DNA of 64,000 nucleotides, from NCBI GenBank assembly GCA_024752435.1, contig CP103025.1, positions 1,054,001-1,118,000 of the forward strand, written 5' to 3'. The stretch is from Allantophomopsis cytisporea. Taxonomy: Eukaryota > Ascomycota > Leotiomycetes > Phacidiales > Phacidiaceae. Both the position numbers and the translations under genes were made by a program. The notes beneath the pieces are model-generated. The model saw nothing but the letters and a program-made list of their open reading frames with translations. It did not search any database and was not told where the DNA came from. Each line of letters begins with the position of its first letter. The first letter of the stretch is position 1. Below, one piece after another: positions 32,944 through 44,850 of the stretch.

Positions 32944-33155
32944 TGGAATGCTGTACATGATGATGCAAATAAGGATTTCTTGGCGTTAATACTTTTTTAA
33001 AGCCTTGGACCGAGATGAACGGTATCTATTTCCCACGGACGTAATGTAGTTGAAGATATATATACATATATAATGATAAATACCGATAATGATATTAAAG
33101 ATCACTGTTCGTCTGGAAGTTGAAGTATTGATGTCATTGAAAGAAATCGAACTCA

Positions 33156-34923
33156 TTAGCTATTCGCATCTCTCCTGGGAGCACTCTGTCTAACCCCCCA
33201 ACCATCAGCCAATAACTCTGACGTCTCCTCCAAACTCAGTCCTTTGGTCTCAGGATAGATCTTCCAAATGGCAATCCAACCTGCCACACAAACCACTGCA
33301 TAAACCAGGAACGTCACACTAGGGGTCAAAAAATCCAGCATAGGCAGAAATGTGAGTCCTACGACGAAATTTGCACCCCAGTTGGTCGCTGTTGCCATGC
33401 CCGACCCGAGACTGCGCACGTTGAGCGGGAAGAGCTCAGATTGCTGCCACGGCACATTCCCCAGACCGATAGCGTAGCCCGACACGTACAGAATAATGGC
33501 CGCAAGGATGGCCATAGGCGCAGTGCGTTCAGAGAGTGGGACGTCGCGCTGTGCAGACGGCGAAGAAGAGGGGTTAATGGAGTTGGTATCGCTGGGTAGC
33601 GAGCCCACAAAATAGAAGCTCACGGCTGCGAGCAACAACCCAAGAATCATGATGGGTACTGAGTAAAGTAGGATCCGTCGGCGGCCTACAGCGTCGATGA
33701 GCACGAGTGCAAGCAGTGTGAAGATGAAGTTAGAGATGGCGACGGAGAGTGAGGTTAGTGTTGGGGAGGAGAAGCCGACAAGTGTGAAAATCGTCGCGGA
33801 GAAATACATCAGTGAGTTGAAGCCGCACAGTTGCTGCAGGCCTTGAAGGAGACATGCGATCGTCAGGGCTCGTCGGTTGCCTCCTACGCGGAACAACTCA
33901 GCCCAGTTGTCGCTGAGGCCTGGTGCGCAGCTTTGGCCAGTCTTCCTGGGTTGCTCTTGGATTCTGTTCTTCTGTGCTTCCTCCTCGTCCTGTACCTCGA
34001 CGACAATGCCTCGGAGAACAACATCGACCATCTTCTGGACATCCATACCTCGTCCAAAGACTTTGTCAAGGACCCGACGTGCCTCCTCTTGTCTCTCCAT
34101 CTTGACAAGCCATCGCGGTGTCTCGGGCATCCAGATCAACATCAGGAATTGTACTGTCGCTGGCGTCGCTCCAAGCCCGACCATCCACCTCCAACCGCTC
34201 GCACCGCCGTATTCTGAGAACAAGTATCCCACCACATAACTAATGACCTGTCCCAAGGTTATGAAAAGGATCGACAATGTCACAAGCCGTCCCCTAAATG
34301 GAGCTGGAGACAACTCCGCAATGTAGAGGGGAACTACAAACGATGCTGATCCAACCGCCAATCCCACCACACTCCTACCCGCAATCATACCCCATACACT
34401 ATTCGTGAGTGCCTGGAAGACTGCCCCAAAGATGAAGAGTACATCGGCGATGAGGATGACCTTCTTGCGGCCCAGTTTGTCGGCAAGGATTCCAGTTATC
34501 GGGGATGCGATGAGAGCGAATAAAGAAGTGCACGAGGTAATGAGAGATTTGTCGAGGGTCGAGAGGGGTCTGTGGGAGAGTGAAGAACCGATAGAAACAA
34601 GTGTAGCGGATATGACACCCGTATCATCTAATTGTAGTGTGTAAGCATAACTCGGGCGTTGTGTTGACGAAGGTGAGATGCTCACAGCCAAATAATAACC
34701 CGCTTATGCCTGCCGATAGAGTTAATAGCCATACGTAGAAGCCTGGATGCTTCAAGTTCTTCTCGAGGAGTAGAGAGACGTCAGTAAGGTCGGTTGGGTG
34801 TGTCGTCTCCTCGAGTTCGTCTTCTAGACTCTGCCGGTCGATGTGCTGTGAGTTACTAATGAGAGGAGCATTTGCGGAGTCGTCATGGTCTGTCATCATG
34901 ACCAAGTTGACAAAATTATGCAC
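33156..34923 (-). CDS. myo-inositol-type sugar transporter
   Basis: Exons 34686-34923 and 33156-34627, separated by a 58-bp intron, give 569 residues starting at 'MHNFVNLVMMTDHDD'; an internal start at the MMTD methionines is possible. Twelve membrane segments with sugar-porter signatures: 'LLFGYDTGVISA' (created across the intron), 'LADKLGRKK', 'PLYIAELSPAPFRGRL', 'WMPETPRWLVK', 'QQLCGFNSLMYFSATIF', 'DAVGRRRILL' and 'YPETKGLSLEE'. The run 'PWQQSELFPLNVRSLG' followed by 'ATATNWGANF' is characteristic of fungal Itr-type inositol/H+ symporters. The N-terminal ~65 residues are acidic and cytosolic. Expected location is the plasma membrane. Another polyol or hexose substrate cannot be excluded. 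Confidence 0.88.
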
Positions 34924-35335
34924 CGAAATTTCGTCGGGCTACTGGTGGCCATTTATATATGTACATGTACTCTACCAGAGGGACAGGATACTGTAGATCA
35001 TGCAGGGAAAATGATCGTCGGATATGTACCTTGTGCAGTCGTGTAACATGAACTCCCTCGACCTCGTGAACCGAGCTTACCGTGCTCCGATAGTTTCAGC
35101 CTTATCATCTGCACACGTCACATCAATCATGCCAAACGAGGTATCCAGAGTTGAAATATAATTCTATGTTTAATGATTTCTGCAGACAACACCAAAATCT
35201 ATCTATAGCGACAGTATAATGAAAGTCATTATCGCTATTATTTACAATCTCATAAATCCATTGGTGTGTCATGAATGAATGTACCAGATGTCCAATATGA
35301 TGCAAATCAAAAAGTAAGTTCAAGAATGACGTGTT
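34924..35335. other. promoter of the inositol-type transporter / 3' of acyl-CoA oxidase
   Basis: 412 bp between tandem minus-strand genes. Short frames without domain. Should contain the transporter promoter; no motif stood out. Confidence 0.5.
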
Positions 35336-37535
35336 TTACAACTTGCTCTTGTACTTGTTTGTCTCATCTCTCTTGATAATAACACTGCTGTTTGGATATG
35401 GGTCAACAGTGAGTCCATTGAGAGGATTAAGCTCGCTAGCTCTGTAGAAAAGGTCTTCGTAGACCTTTCCGTCCTTTCTGCCCAAGCTGGAGTCCAACTG
35501 CCAATCTGGGAATTGCCATGCATCCACAAGGCGAATGGCATGGGGTCTGATCTCCTCAAGCAATGTCATAACAGACTTGGTGCGGGCTAGTTGAATCTGG
35601 CGGACAGTAACTGCTGCCGAGGTGTAGAACTCCGAAGCCTCCTTCTCGAGAGTGTTCAAAGCATAAAGGCGGAAAAGTTTGCGAAGAAGCTCGATGGTTG
35701 TGGCGTCGAGTTCACTCTTCAGGCTGTCGCTGTTGAGAGCTTCATGGAAGTTCTTGACGACAAGATACTGGGAGTGGGCTGTACTGAGACGCCAGAAGTC
35801 AACTAACAAGGAGTTCCATCCATTCTTCTCAGCGTCTCTGTGCTTCAAAGCCTCAAATGTCAAAAAGGAGGTACGCCATGCGAAAGCAGCAACAAGCTCT
35901 TCATCACTCCCAAGAATATCATGGGCAGCACCCATATCTTGTCGGGCCAAGAAAGTCTCGAAAATCTTAGTGGTATCATTGTTTGCTGCGTTGCCCTTGA
36001 GAACAGAGCGGGCAGACTTGAGCAACTGCAGATTGTCAGCTAATTAGTGGTTATAGAGCGAAAATTGATGACTTACATATCTTGCGACCTGCTGGGTCAA
36101 CATGTAGTTGTCTCCCTCCCAAGTTGTAGTTGGCAGATAGTCAGCATACCATGAACCGATACCACCAAACTGACTGTAACCATGACCACCGCATGCTCTG
36201 CGACAAACCTCCAACCCTTCAGCAGCGGTGGTGCTACCAAGGGCCTTGAGACCACAAGATGTAGCATGAAGATCAGCAAGAAGATCGCTGCCAGAGTTCA
36301 GTTCTTCTGGACCTGGGTCTCTGGAAGTAGCATCCTTGCTCGCGTCTTGCTGCATGCGCTTTTGGTTCTCTTGGTACAAACCCATCATCGCTTTACCAGT
36401 GAAGTGCAAAGCAAAAGTAGCTGCAAGAAGAGGAAGCAGACGGAACTGCACCATTGTGTAGTTGAGCACCTGGTTTTCACCCTGAGTACCCTGTGGAGCA
36501 TCACGATCCTGGAATTGTCGTCGGACAGCAGCATATCTTGTGGCAATCGTTACACCACGAGCAAGAACACCACCGGACTGCAATACGATGGTGGATCGAA
36601 CCCATGTAAGGGTACCATAGATAAGGTTAGGAGAGGATGGCTTAAGGTATTTGTTGGTATCTTTGTCGACTCTCGAGTATTTGGCCAACATGTTTACATG
36701 AGGGATCTTGACCTTGTTCAGAAGAAGGAAACCATTATCCATCGTGTTATAACCGAATTTTGGTCCAATATCCCCAACATGGACGCCCTCCAATGGCTCG
36801 TGGGTCTTCATATCCCTGATCGGTACAACAAAAGGATGAGGTCCGTAGTGCTTGCCATTAAGAATCAATTGTGCCATGACTACGGCATGATTTGCAGTTC
36901 TCCCGAGAGATCCAATCCACCACTTTGAAGCAGTCAGATGTGGAGAGTGCATAACAAAAGTCTTATCAGTAGGGTCCCATGTTGCTGTGGTCTCGAGTCC
37001 TCGAACGTTGGATCCGTGGCCCAATTCCGTTTGTGCGTAACATCCGATGTGTTCATAGTTCTGGGCAGGTTCGAGAAAGAGTTTATGCTGCTCAGGAGTA
37101 CCTTGGCCCTCAAGTGTAGTCTACGGAGTCCCATCAATACGGTATCAAACTCTTTGCTGATTAGGGACTTACTAAGTACATAGTCGCATGAAGTCCATAT
37201 GGACCGGGCTCACTGACAAGCTCATTGGCACAAATGTACTCATCACGATCCCAGTTGTGCTTGACTTGGAGCTGTCTCAACTTCTTCGCCCTGGCTAAAG
37301 CGGTCTGAAATCTCTCAGTACGCCCACTGAAGTAATTTTGTGACTTATCGAAGACAGGTTCAGCTTGGAGAATCTTCAAGATCCTCTCCTGACGCTCCAG
37401 AACCTCTTTAGTGAAGAGAAAGTTGGACAACTTTTCAACATTGATGTTCGATTTCTCCCGTTCCGCCTTGAGGAGATCAGTGCCTTGGGGGCCTGATGGC
37501 TTGAGGTCCTTGACCCATTGGGGTGGTGGTGCCAT
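35336..37535 (-). CDS. POX1: peroxisomal acyl-CoA oxidase
   Basis: First enzyme of peroxisomal beta-oxidation: FAD-dependent oxidation of acyl-CoA to trans-2-enoyl-CoA with release of H2O2. Exons 37173-37535, 36077-37120 and 35336-36025 encode 698 residues, the usual length. Signatures: 'CYAQTELGHGSNVRGLE' and 'KWWIGSLGRTANHAVV' (FAD/substrate binding), 'RRACGGHGYSQFGGIG', and 'TTTWEGDNYMLTQQ' carrying the catalytic glutamate. The protein ends in Ser-Lys-Leu, a perfect PTS1 peroxisomal signal. Both introns are 51-52 bp. Two CCTCGG hexamers lie 90 and 135 bp upstream of the ATG, matching the core bound by the fungal fatty-acid regulators FarA/FarB, so fatty-acid induction is likely. Confidence 0.97.
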
Positions 37536-37624
37536 TGTATATGAGGATATTAGAAATAGGGATGATGATGATCACCAAAACAGAGCAAGTGAATCGATAA
37601 ATAATAGTTCAGATCATGGATTAC

Positions 37625-37675
37625 CCTCGGGAGAGACAGATGTTCATGACGTCCGCTACCTCCTCAATGCCTCGG
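37625..37675. promoter_or_regulatory. two CCTCGG boxes upstream of POX1
   Basis: CCTCGG at 37625-37630 and again at 37670-37675. CCTCGG/CCGAGG is the established in vitro target of FarA/FarB-type Zn2Cys6 activators of fatty-acid utilisation genes in Aspergillus. Position close to the POX1 start fits a functional site. Confidence 0.6.
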
Positions 37676-38849
37676 CATAAGAATTTAGTCTTAGCCTCGC
37701 CAAACGCGGCCTTGCCCCATTGACTGGGGAAATGTGGGGGAGTTCAAAGCAAAAGACCAATCAAATATCGTGGCCTTCATGTGGACAGAAGGCTGACCGC
37801 TGCGAAGCACGGGGGTTTAAGTGGGCTATTTCAGCCTCATGCGCACCTCAATAAAGGGGATAACATGTGCCTTCCATTTATTTGCATGTGCATTGTCTAC
37901 ACAACTGGAGTACATAAGCATCGGTGATGCTCATATTGTTCTGTTGGTCATGATGATCGTGACATTAAATATGAGTATGATGATCAGCCTTCCATAGCTA
38001 ACTTTCGCATGTTCTCGGTCTTTGCTGCTAAACCTAGGTGGGGTATGAGCATTCTTGTAAGCGTAATGCACTCGCAAAATTATTTCCATCCAATGTACGC
38101 AGTAGGTCACGATTACTTCCGTTAAGTCGACTGCTTATTGACCTTGTACCTCTTCATTGATGTTAGAGTCGATTGAAAAGGCGTTTATTCTTATTCTTTA
38201 TAACCATAAATCAACAAATTCAAGACTTCGAGTAAGGAGAACCAGCATTTGTGAAATTTCGATTGCTCTCTATGATACTGGGTACCACGGTGTCTTCGTA
38301 AATCAACACAATCAATGCAGCATCATTTATCATCTTTGCTCTTGGTACTTGATCTCTTACTGTCTTTGTCGTTGAATTATGTTTCCTTCATGTCGACGCT
38401 CCCATATACCCATCGGATTATTCGATCTGACGATCTTCCTGAAATGTTTCGTGTGTGAGTGTCCTCTTAACATGATGCGAATGCTTCTAGAAAAAAAGCA
38501 AAAATAATGACAACGACAAATTCCAAGGTAACACACTCACACACATGCTTTCTTCCAATATGAGATCTGATAGAGTGTGCTTTCCATTGCATATTTATCG
38601 GCTTTGTGACTTCCTCCTTGCTAGGTGAGAAAAGCCTTTCTCGGTCACAATCAGGGAACGATGGAGGTTCTCGGATCTTATACTTCACATTCTCTCGAGC
38701 CTTTGATATTTCAATCGAAAACACCACTACATCATTAAGACAAATCCTTTTACAATTCCTTCAAAACAAAAACAACGTCCTGATTCTATTGACTATCGAT
38801 AACCTATTTCGTCCTGAGCCTGCAAGTTGAGCTTTATACCACTTTATGC
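37676..38849. other. divergent intergenic region
   Basis: About 1.2 kb between POX1 and the cysteine-rich membrane protein gene. No domain in short frames (38157-38375 plus, 38467-38727 minus). Nothing else recognised. Confidence 0.5.
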
Positions 38850-39902
38850 TTGCCCTTCAGATTGCAAATGCAACTGATGAAAGGAGAACCTCGTCGACCT
38901 CCACCTCAGCCACCTAGTGAAATAACGCGGCCGTCAACTTCGGCCTCTAGCTGGAGCAGATACACCAACAGCATGAAAACTTATACTCGCCGACGTCGCT
39001 TTTGGTGTGATGTTGTCGGCGTTGCCGCACTCATCGCCATGACTATTGGGATTGTTTTTACTGCGCGTTATTACTACCACTTATTCAGAGGTCAAGGTTC
39101 CATTGGTAGTATTAGGAGTAGGCGCTGGCCAGCAACTGAAGATGCACATTCAGTGCTAGAGGCGAATCTTTACTTGCCAGTGAGACAGGAGGCAAGAATG
39201 ACATCTAGATCGAATAAGGCTGAAAGGACAATACCTTTCAATGTTTGTGGAGATCAGATGAACAGCTGTGAGGCTTATAAGCATCCGTAGGGATTGGAGA
39301 AAGCCACCACAACTCTGTTGTTTAAATGAGACTAAAATACGTCGCAGGAGATTTATTGTCCTGTCACAATGGTCTGCCACAAGACGAAGTATACATCATC
39401 CGGAATATATTGTTGCAACACCACAGGTTCGGGCTGTAGAACTGACAGATGCCACCGGCCCAAATGTCTATCTGGTCTGTTTGAATGCTCGTCACTATTG
39501 AGAGGTGGATGTTGTCGAAATGGTTGGTCATGTGTTGCGGATGGCTGTGTACCACCCGAATCATGTTTGACTTTCACAGCCACATGCACGACCACAAGGG
39601 CAACCATTTCTATAATGAACAACATGAATGAGAGGCTTCCCTTGGTATCTGCGGAGAATTCTGATGCATCACTGCATCAAATAGAAGTGACAACAAGCGC
39701 TGCGTCTAGATCCCTTCTCCCATTGAAGGCTCAACCCATGCCAAGTGCGGTTAGTCCAGTCGCGGCTACCATTCAACCTAAGACAGGGGAGGTTGCTTCA
39801 AGAGGCTCTGGCATGGAGACAGTGAGGCAGCTCTTGTTGATACTGCCTGGGTCAGTCCTCGGTATTGTGTCGGCGATAGTGCTCGTATACTTGGTGTTGT
39901 GA
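38850..39902 (+). CDS. cysteine-rich membrane protein, exon junction uncertain
   Basis: Two frame-compatible blocks. Block 1 (38850-39287) has a Pro/Arg-rich cytosolic N-terminus, one membrane span ('VVGVAALIAMTIGIVFTA') and 'FNVCGDQMNSCEAYKHP'. Block 2 (39348-39902) continues 'EIYCPVTMVCHKTKYTSSG', many cysteines ('GGCCRNGWSCVADGC'), a Thr-rich stretch and a second hydrophobic segment at the very C-terminus ('LLILPGSVLGIVSAIVLVYL'). The cysteine pattern resembles a fungal family of surface proteins, but I cannot name it. Joining the blocks is a problem: the only phase-0 GT donor (39243) would delete the conserved 'CGDQMNSCEAYKHP', while the GTAGGG at 39287 gives a frameshift with the CGCAG acceptor. 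Either a non-canonical intron or a disabling 1-bp change. Function unknown. Confidence 0.55.
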
Positions 39903-41889
39903 AGAAAGGGAAAGAGGGGCAAATATAGCTCTTTGACAATTGTGATAATGCGATGTCCGAGCTATCGGTATGGCCTGCACATTTCCATGCGCTTTGATGC
40001 CGGTCGTACAGGGTCCAATCCTGCCTCATCCAAACATCGGATGTACTCTGTATATTCACGGAACAAATTGTACTATATGCTCAGAACCGGAAATTGTATT
40101 TGATCACTGGCTTTGAGTTGAATGATCTTCTTGATAATGCTGTGTGGCCTCGTCCAATATGGATAACCGCCGCCCTATTTCCTCCTACATAAGGAGGGCA
40201 CTTACATGTTTTCTCTCAAGAGGTCTCCTACGCATTTGACGTGCCAAAATCTAATCCTAATTCTCTTAATGAACTACCGAAGCGAAATATCTGACGCACT
40301 CATAGCGCCGGTTGAGATTGGAGCTTGAGCATTGTCAAGGTTCGATTGTGGATATTTGAACAAGAAGCGACGCCAATTGCACTCATAGCTCGAAGAGCGA
40401 AACTGCTCAAAGCTGATACATAATTGGCTAGAGTATGAAATGTGTAAGAAATTGGAATGCACAATTTCTGAACCATATGGTTCTCATTTCTACATATGTA
40501 GTAGGCATCTGAAGAAAAAGAAGCCGCAGTCGTGCCATGTGGGCCTACATGACATGCTACCAGAATAAGCTATTGGAAGATCTGAATCAACATTGCTAAG
40601 TGGATAGGCGTTAAGGTCTCGTGGGAACGCCAAGAAATCTTCTACCGGCATTCCGACAGCATCCCAATAGACCGTCAGATGTATCATACAAAGTATCGTG
40701 AGGATAGGTCGACTACACAAATGGTGTTTCGACCGTCAGTCATCCAAGAAACCGGCCGAACCAACACTAGAAGCGAAGTGAAGCTGCGAAAAGCAATTCT
40801 TCTGATGCACGACCTGACGACTTCGATATTCTTCAGTGGAAAGTGGTGATCCCATACAATTGCTGGCCTTTTGTAGCTTGAGGTTGAAAGAGCTGCCTGT
40901 ACCGTAAGCATGAAATTTTATTCATTTCGTACTATGCTAAAGGAGAAAAGCAAGAGGGCTTGTGCAGATCGGTCTGGATTGAAAGCATAGAGCGTCTATT
41001 GGCGTGTTACCCTCCGCCATCGTTTCCCCAGATAGACGATGCCGATGCTGTAGAGTTGAAGACGCATACCTTTGTGGAATGGCGCCCACGACATCACAGA
41101 TGGACTGAACCAGCCATGGGGCGGACAGAAAGTCAAGGCGGAGCAATACTACTTACGACTTACGCACTGTTACTCGAATGTCAAAGTGGTGAAGTATCTT
41201 TTTTGGCGATGTTCCGGAGGTGCGGTGGTCAAGCCCCGATAGCCTGAACTATGTACCACCACCTCTAGACCTCGACTGTCGTGGCGTGCATGGCTACCAA
41301 CGCCGCACGAATGGACGCTTTTTCATGATCTGCACATCACCATATGGTATGATTTGCACTTTTCCCTCTTCTCTTCTAGCTGTGTAGTGACCTCACATGT
41401 CGTCCGCATGTTTGTTATCTGGTGAAGTGCTTAGACTTTGCCATTAATGTAGTATTGTGCTGAAAAAAATACCAGTTTCTGTGCTAGATGGCCTATGACT
41501 ACAGGGCTATTTCGCGTCGTCTTAACACTACCTCAACGGTGGCTGAGATGCAGGTAGATTGTGGCCATAGCACATTGAAAAAAATGGGGCGATAATTATA
41601 GCTGGCTGCCACTTTGCGTGAGGTAGCTGAGAAAGTGTTTGTAGGACCGCGTTGGTGGTGAAGATCAAAAAGACTTCTGCTTTGATAAATTATTCCCGAC
41701 TCCCGCATCCAATACTACTCTGGAGCTTCGAGTGTACATAGTCATTATCATATCCCAACATATTTTATACTTCGTTATCCCTCCTTATACTTGAGCATTA
41801 CCATTTCCTTCGTCAACCACCTATCAATCATCCTGTCAGCATTTTTATCTTTCCATCGAGTAACTTGATCATCTACCGTTTCTAACAGA
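39903..41889. other. 2-kb intergenic region
   Basis: Short frames on both strands (for example 40960-41247 plus) have no recognised domain. Should contain the promoter of the RGS gene, with an A/T-rich leader at 41.7-41.9 kb. No tRNA-like or repeat structure recognised. Confidence 0.45.
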
Positions 41890-43344
41890 ATGTCTATTCT
41901 GTTTTATCGTCGTCCAGACTACCTGGCGAAACCAAATGGGCCCATCACCAACACAGAATGTATGAGATATGTCGAGCGAGCAAAGAACTCCGAGAACAAA
42001 ATTCCAAAGGGTCTTGCATTCGAAGATATTATTCAACAGCGATCCTTGCCCGTATGTATTTCCGCATGCCGAGTACAGTTTCAATATGGCTAACTATTAT
42101 AGCCCTGTACTTTAGCTGATTTCCTTGACTATCTGGTTTACATCGAGCACAATGCTGAGAACTTACAATTCTACTTATGGTACTTGGACTACGCCAAACG
42201 TTGGGAGGAGCAGGTACCTAAGACAGAACAAGCATTGTCTCCTGAGTGGAAGGTAGAGGAGAAGGAAATCCCAAGACTGGCAAGGGACGAGTCAAAACGA
42301 GATTTTGAAAAGCATCTGCGAAAAGGATCGAAGTCCTCCAAGACAATTGTTCAATTGCTCACCGCCGGGTATGGGAAAAACGACAAGTCTTTTATGCTCG
42401 AGGGTGACGAGCAAGCGATCAACCGACCTGACACTGCGTCATTTGTAACCTCATCTGTTACGGATAGCGTCACCCCCAAAGACGTTGCGGAGGCCGCAGG
42501 TATGAAGTGGCAACCATGTGAGTATTCTATCACTTGTGTCCCTGTGTGACCGTTACTTATTGTTTTCAAAGTTAGTGTACAGCCATGCCGTGACGAGATC
42601 AACCGCGTAATCCATCATTACTTGGCATTCGATGCTCCTCGGGAGCTCAATCTTTCTCACAAAGACCGTGCTGCAACCCTTCACGCACTTCAGCACACCA
42701 CTCATCCTTCTGCATTCGCTCCTGCTCTCAAAGTAGTCGAACTTGCTTTAAAAGGCCAATCTCATCCTAATTTCATTCGCTGGTCTATCTGCAATGGCAA
42801 CCAACCTCGAGTCTTTTTCGTTCGTACAATGGGTGTTATATCCGTCACTCTCGGATTTGTCATCGCCATTGTCATCACTCTCTCACATGTGTCCCGCTGG
42901 TGGCGTATTATGGCTGCGATTATGTGGTTCATAGGCTTTAGTACGCTCATAGCCGCATATAAAGGCTTATGTCTTATCATGTTTACTGGGCACAGTCGTA
43001 ATCTTCATCCATGGGAGGAAGAGGAGGAAAATCGTGGTAGTTATGACAGCAGCACTACACGAGACGTTCAACTGGCTGAAAAGGCGAGCAATGGAACCGT
43101 TAACTACCGGCCTGGAAGCATGCAATCATTCGGCAGCCGGAATGACGAGGAACCCGCCTGGAGGGAAAAGTACCAGAAGAAGCCACTCGTACGGAAAATA
43201 TTTGATAAGGAGACTTGGACTCAAGATCCTACCTTACGTGTCCTTCAGGACAAGATTGTTATTGGATCCCAATTCTGGTCTGCTGTCACCACTATCATTC
43301 TTACAGTCATTTTTGTGGCCGTACCAAAAGGCAATTTCTTTTAA
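41890..43344 (+). CDS. RGS-domain membrane protein, Rax1-like
   Basis: Exons 41890-42051, 42103-42517 and 42572-43344 (introns 51 and 54 bp) encode 449 residues. The N-terminal half is a divided RGS domain: 'LADFLDYLVYIEHNAENLQF' with 'YLWYLDYAKRW' at the start, and 'INRVIHHYLAFDAPRELNLS' near its end, separated by a charged insertion. The C-terminal half has three hydrophobic segments ('VISVTLGFVIAIVITLSHV', 'IMAAIMWFIGFSTLIAA', 'AVTTIILTVIFVAVP'). RGS at the N-terminus plus three C-terminal spans is the layout of yeast Rax1 (bud-site selection) and its filamentous-fungal relatives. RGS proteins speed GTP hydrolysis by G-alpha subunits; whether this one does so is not shown by sequence. Confidence 0.87.
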
Positions 43345-44850
43345 AATTCTTATTCTCTTGATACCACTTAACAGTGAGGGCAACATTTTCTTCTCATCCT
43401 CACTGCCTTCGTTCTTATTTTTATTTTTACTTTTATTTGTTCACGACCCTTGCCTGCTTGACGGCAGAGATTATGATCTATACCAGTACCAGCTATCTAC
43501 AGCTAATCTTGTAATTTTTCCTTGAAGTGTATATACTCGGTTCTACAGCCGATCTTTAACTTGAATGAATCATGAAAAACCACATGTGCATATATCTCTG
43601 ACGCAGCTTGGTGGTATTTGATAATTCTTCAAGCAGTCATGACTTGTAACTATCCTGCCTCCACCAACGACACACTATTAATCACTTCACTCTTTGGCCA
43701 CTCAATGCTACCGCTGTTATGAGGTAGGCGACACTGACTCGCGTTAGCCCCACCTTCATTGCCTTATTTGTCGCCGCCAATGTGCACATTAACAATGGAG
43801 ATCACAATTAGAGTTCGATGCTGCTCTGAAGTGTCGTTACAACGCTATATCTTTTAATCTTGCTCAGACATATTTTGGACAGACATTAGCCGACCTAAAA
43901 TAATGATCACCAAGATTCTCACAGGAGAATGCAATAGTCTCATTCATCGGAAGACTTTTCTCCAATCTTTGACCATAATAAATTCAGTGGTTGAACTATA
44001 TCTTCTTTTCTGTTCAGCCTGATTTTTATAAACCAGCAACTGAGATCTAAAAGATGGCATTTGACTTGGTTTGCTTGTCAGTTATCAAGAGTCGTTCAGT
44101 TTTCAAGAGCGCTGCAGTTATCATGAGTGGTAACTCTATTCAGAGTCGTGAAATTACTGAAATTGGCGTAGCTATCAAGTTCAATAGACCTATCCGGAGT
44201 GTTACAGTCATTGCGAGCTGTATAGTCAAATAAAGTGATATCCCCTTCCAGCTCCGTGAATTCCTGGTAAGGCAGTTGTGGAAAATACTGGCGAGTAAGC
44301 GCAAACGCTCTGGGTTCTATAAGAAACATTACAATCGATGTTTCTAGAGATGCTGGGGGGGGGGGAGGGTTTCCATGTTAATACCATGGATCATTTCCAA
44401 GTTTGGCACATCGACTACATCTGTCGTAGAGTCGTCAATATATTCTTACTACCTTCAATACGATTCCTTAATAACAACAAAGATCTATTTCTCAGCATCT
44501 ATGCGGCTCCGTACTCATATAAGTGCATCCGAATCAGGATGTAAGTAGATGAGATGAGATTCGCCCTACACGCTGATCGATCGATCATCGTGTCAAACAT
44601 GCACATGCTAATTGATTCCCAGTTGCAATCGCTGATGGCGCCGCGCCACTCATGCGGCGCGCTCTTATCTTAGTTCCCGCCCCCACCCTTGAACTTCAGC
44701 ATGTATATCAACCTCGCAGGATCTCCAGGGCTGTTCTGGAATGACGCTGGACCTCAAAACGTGCATACTGTGCTTCTGACTTCCGTGGAGTCATATTTTA
44801 GAAAAGAAGGAATAATAGCCAACCTCTCGTTTTAGTTCTTTGAACACATT
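43345..44850. other. 1.5-kb intergenic region
   Basis: Upstream of the aldolase-family gene. Contains a run of 11 G (44355-44365) and a GC-rich inverted repeat (44638-44660). No gene recognised. Confidence 0.5.
44638..44660. promoter_or_regulatory. GC-rich inverted repeat upstream of the aldolase-family gene
   Basis: GCGCCGC, 9-nt spacer, GCGGCGC: perfect 7-bp arms, about 190 bp before the start codon. Such symmetrical GC elements are typical of dimeric transcription-factor sites; no factor is assigned. Confidence 0.45.
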
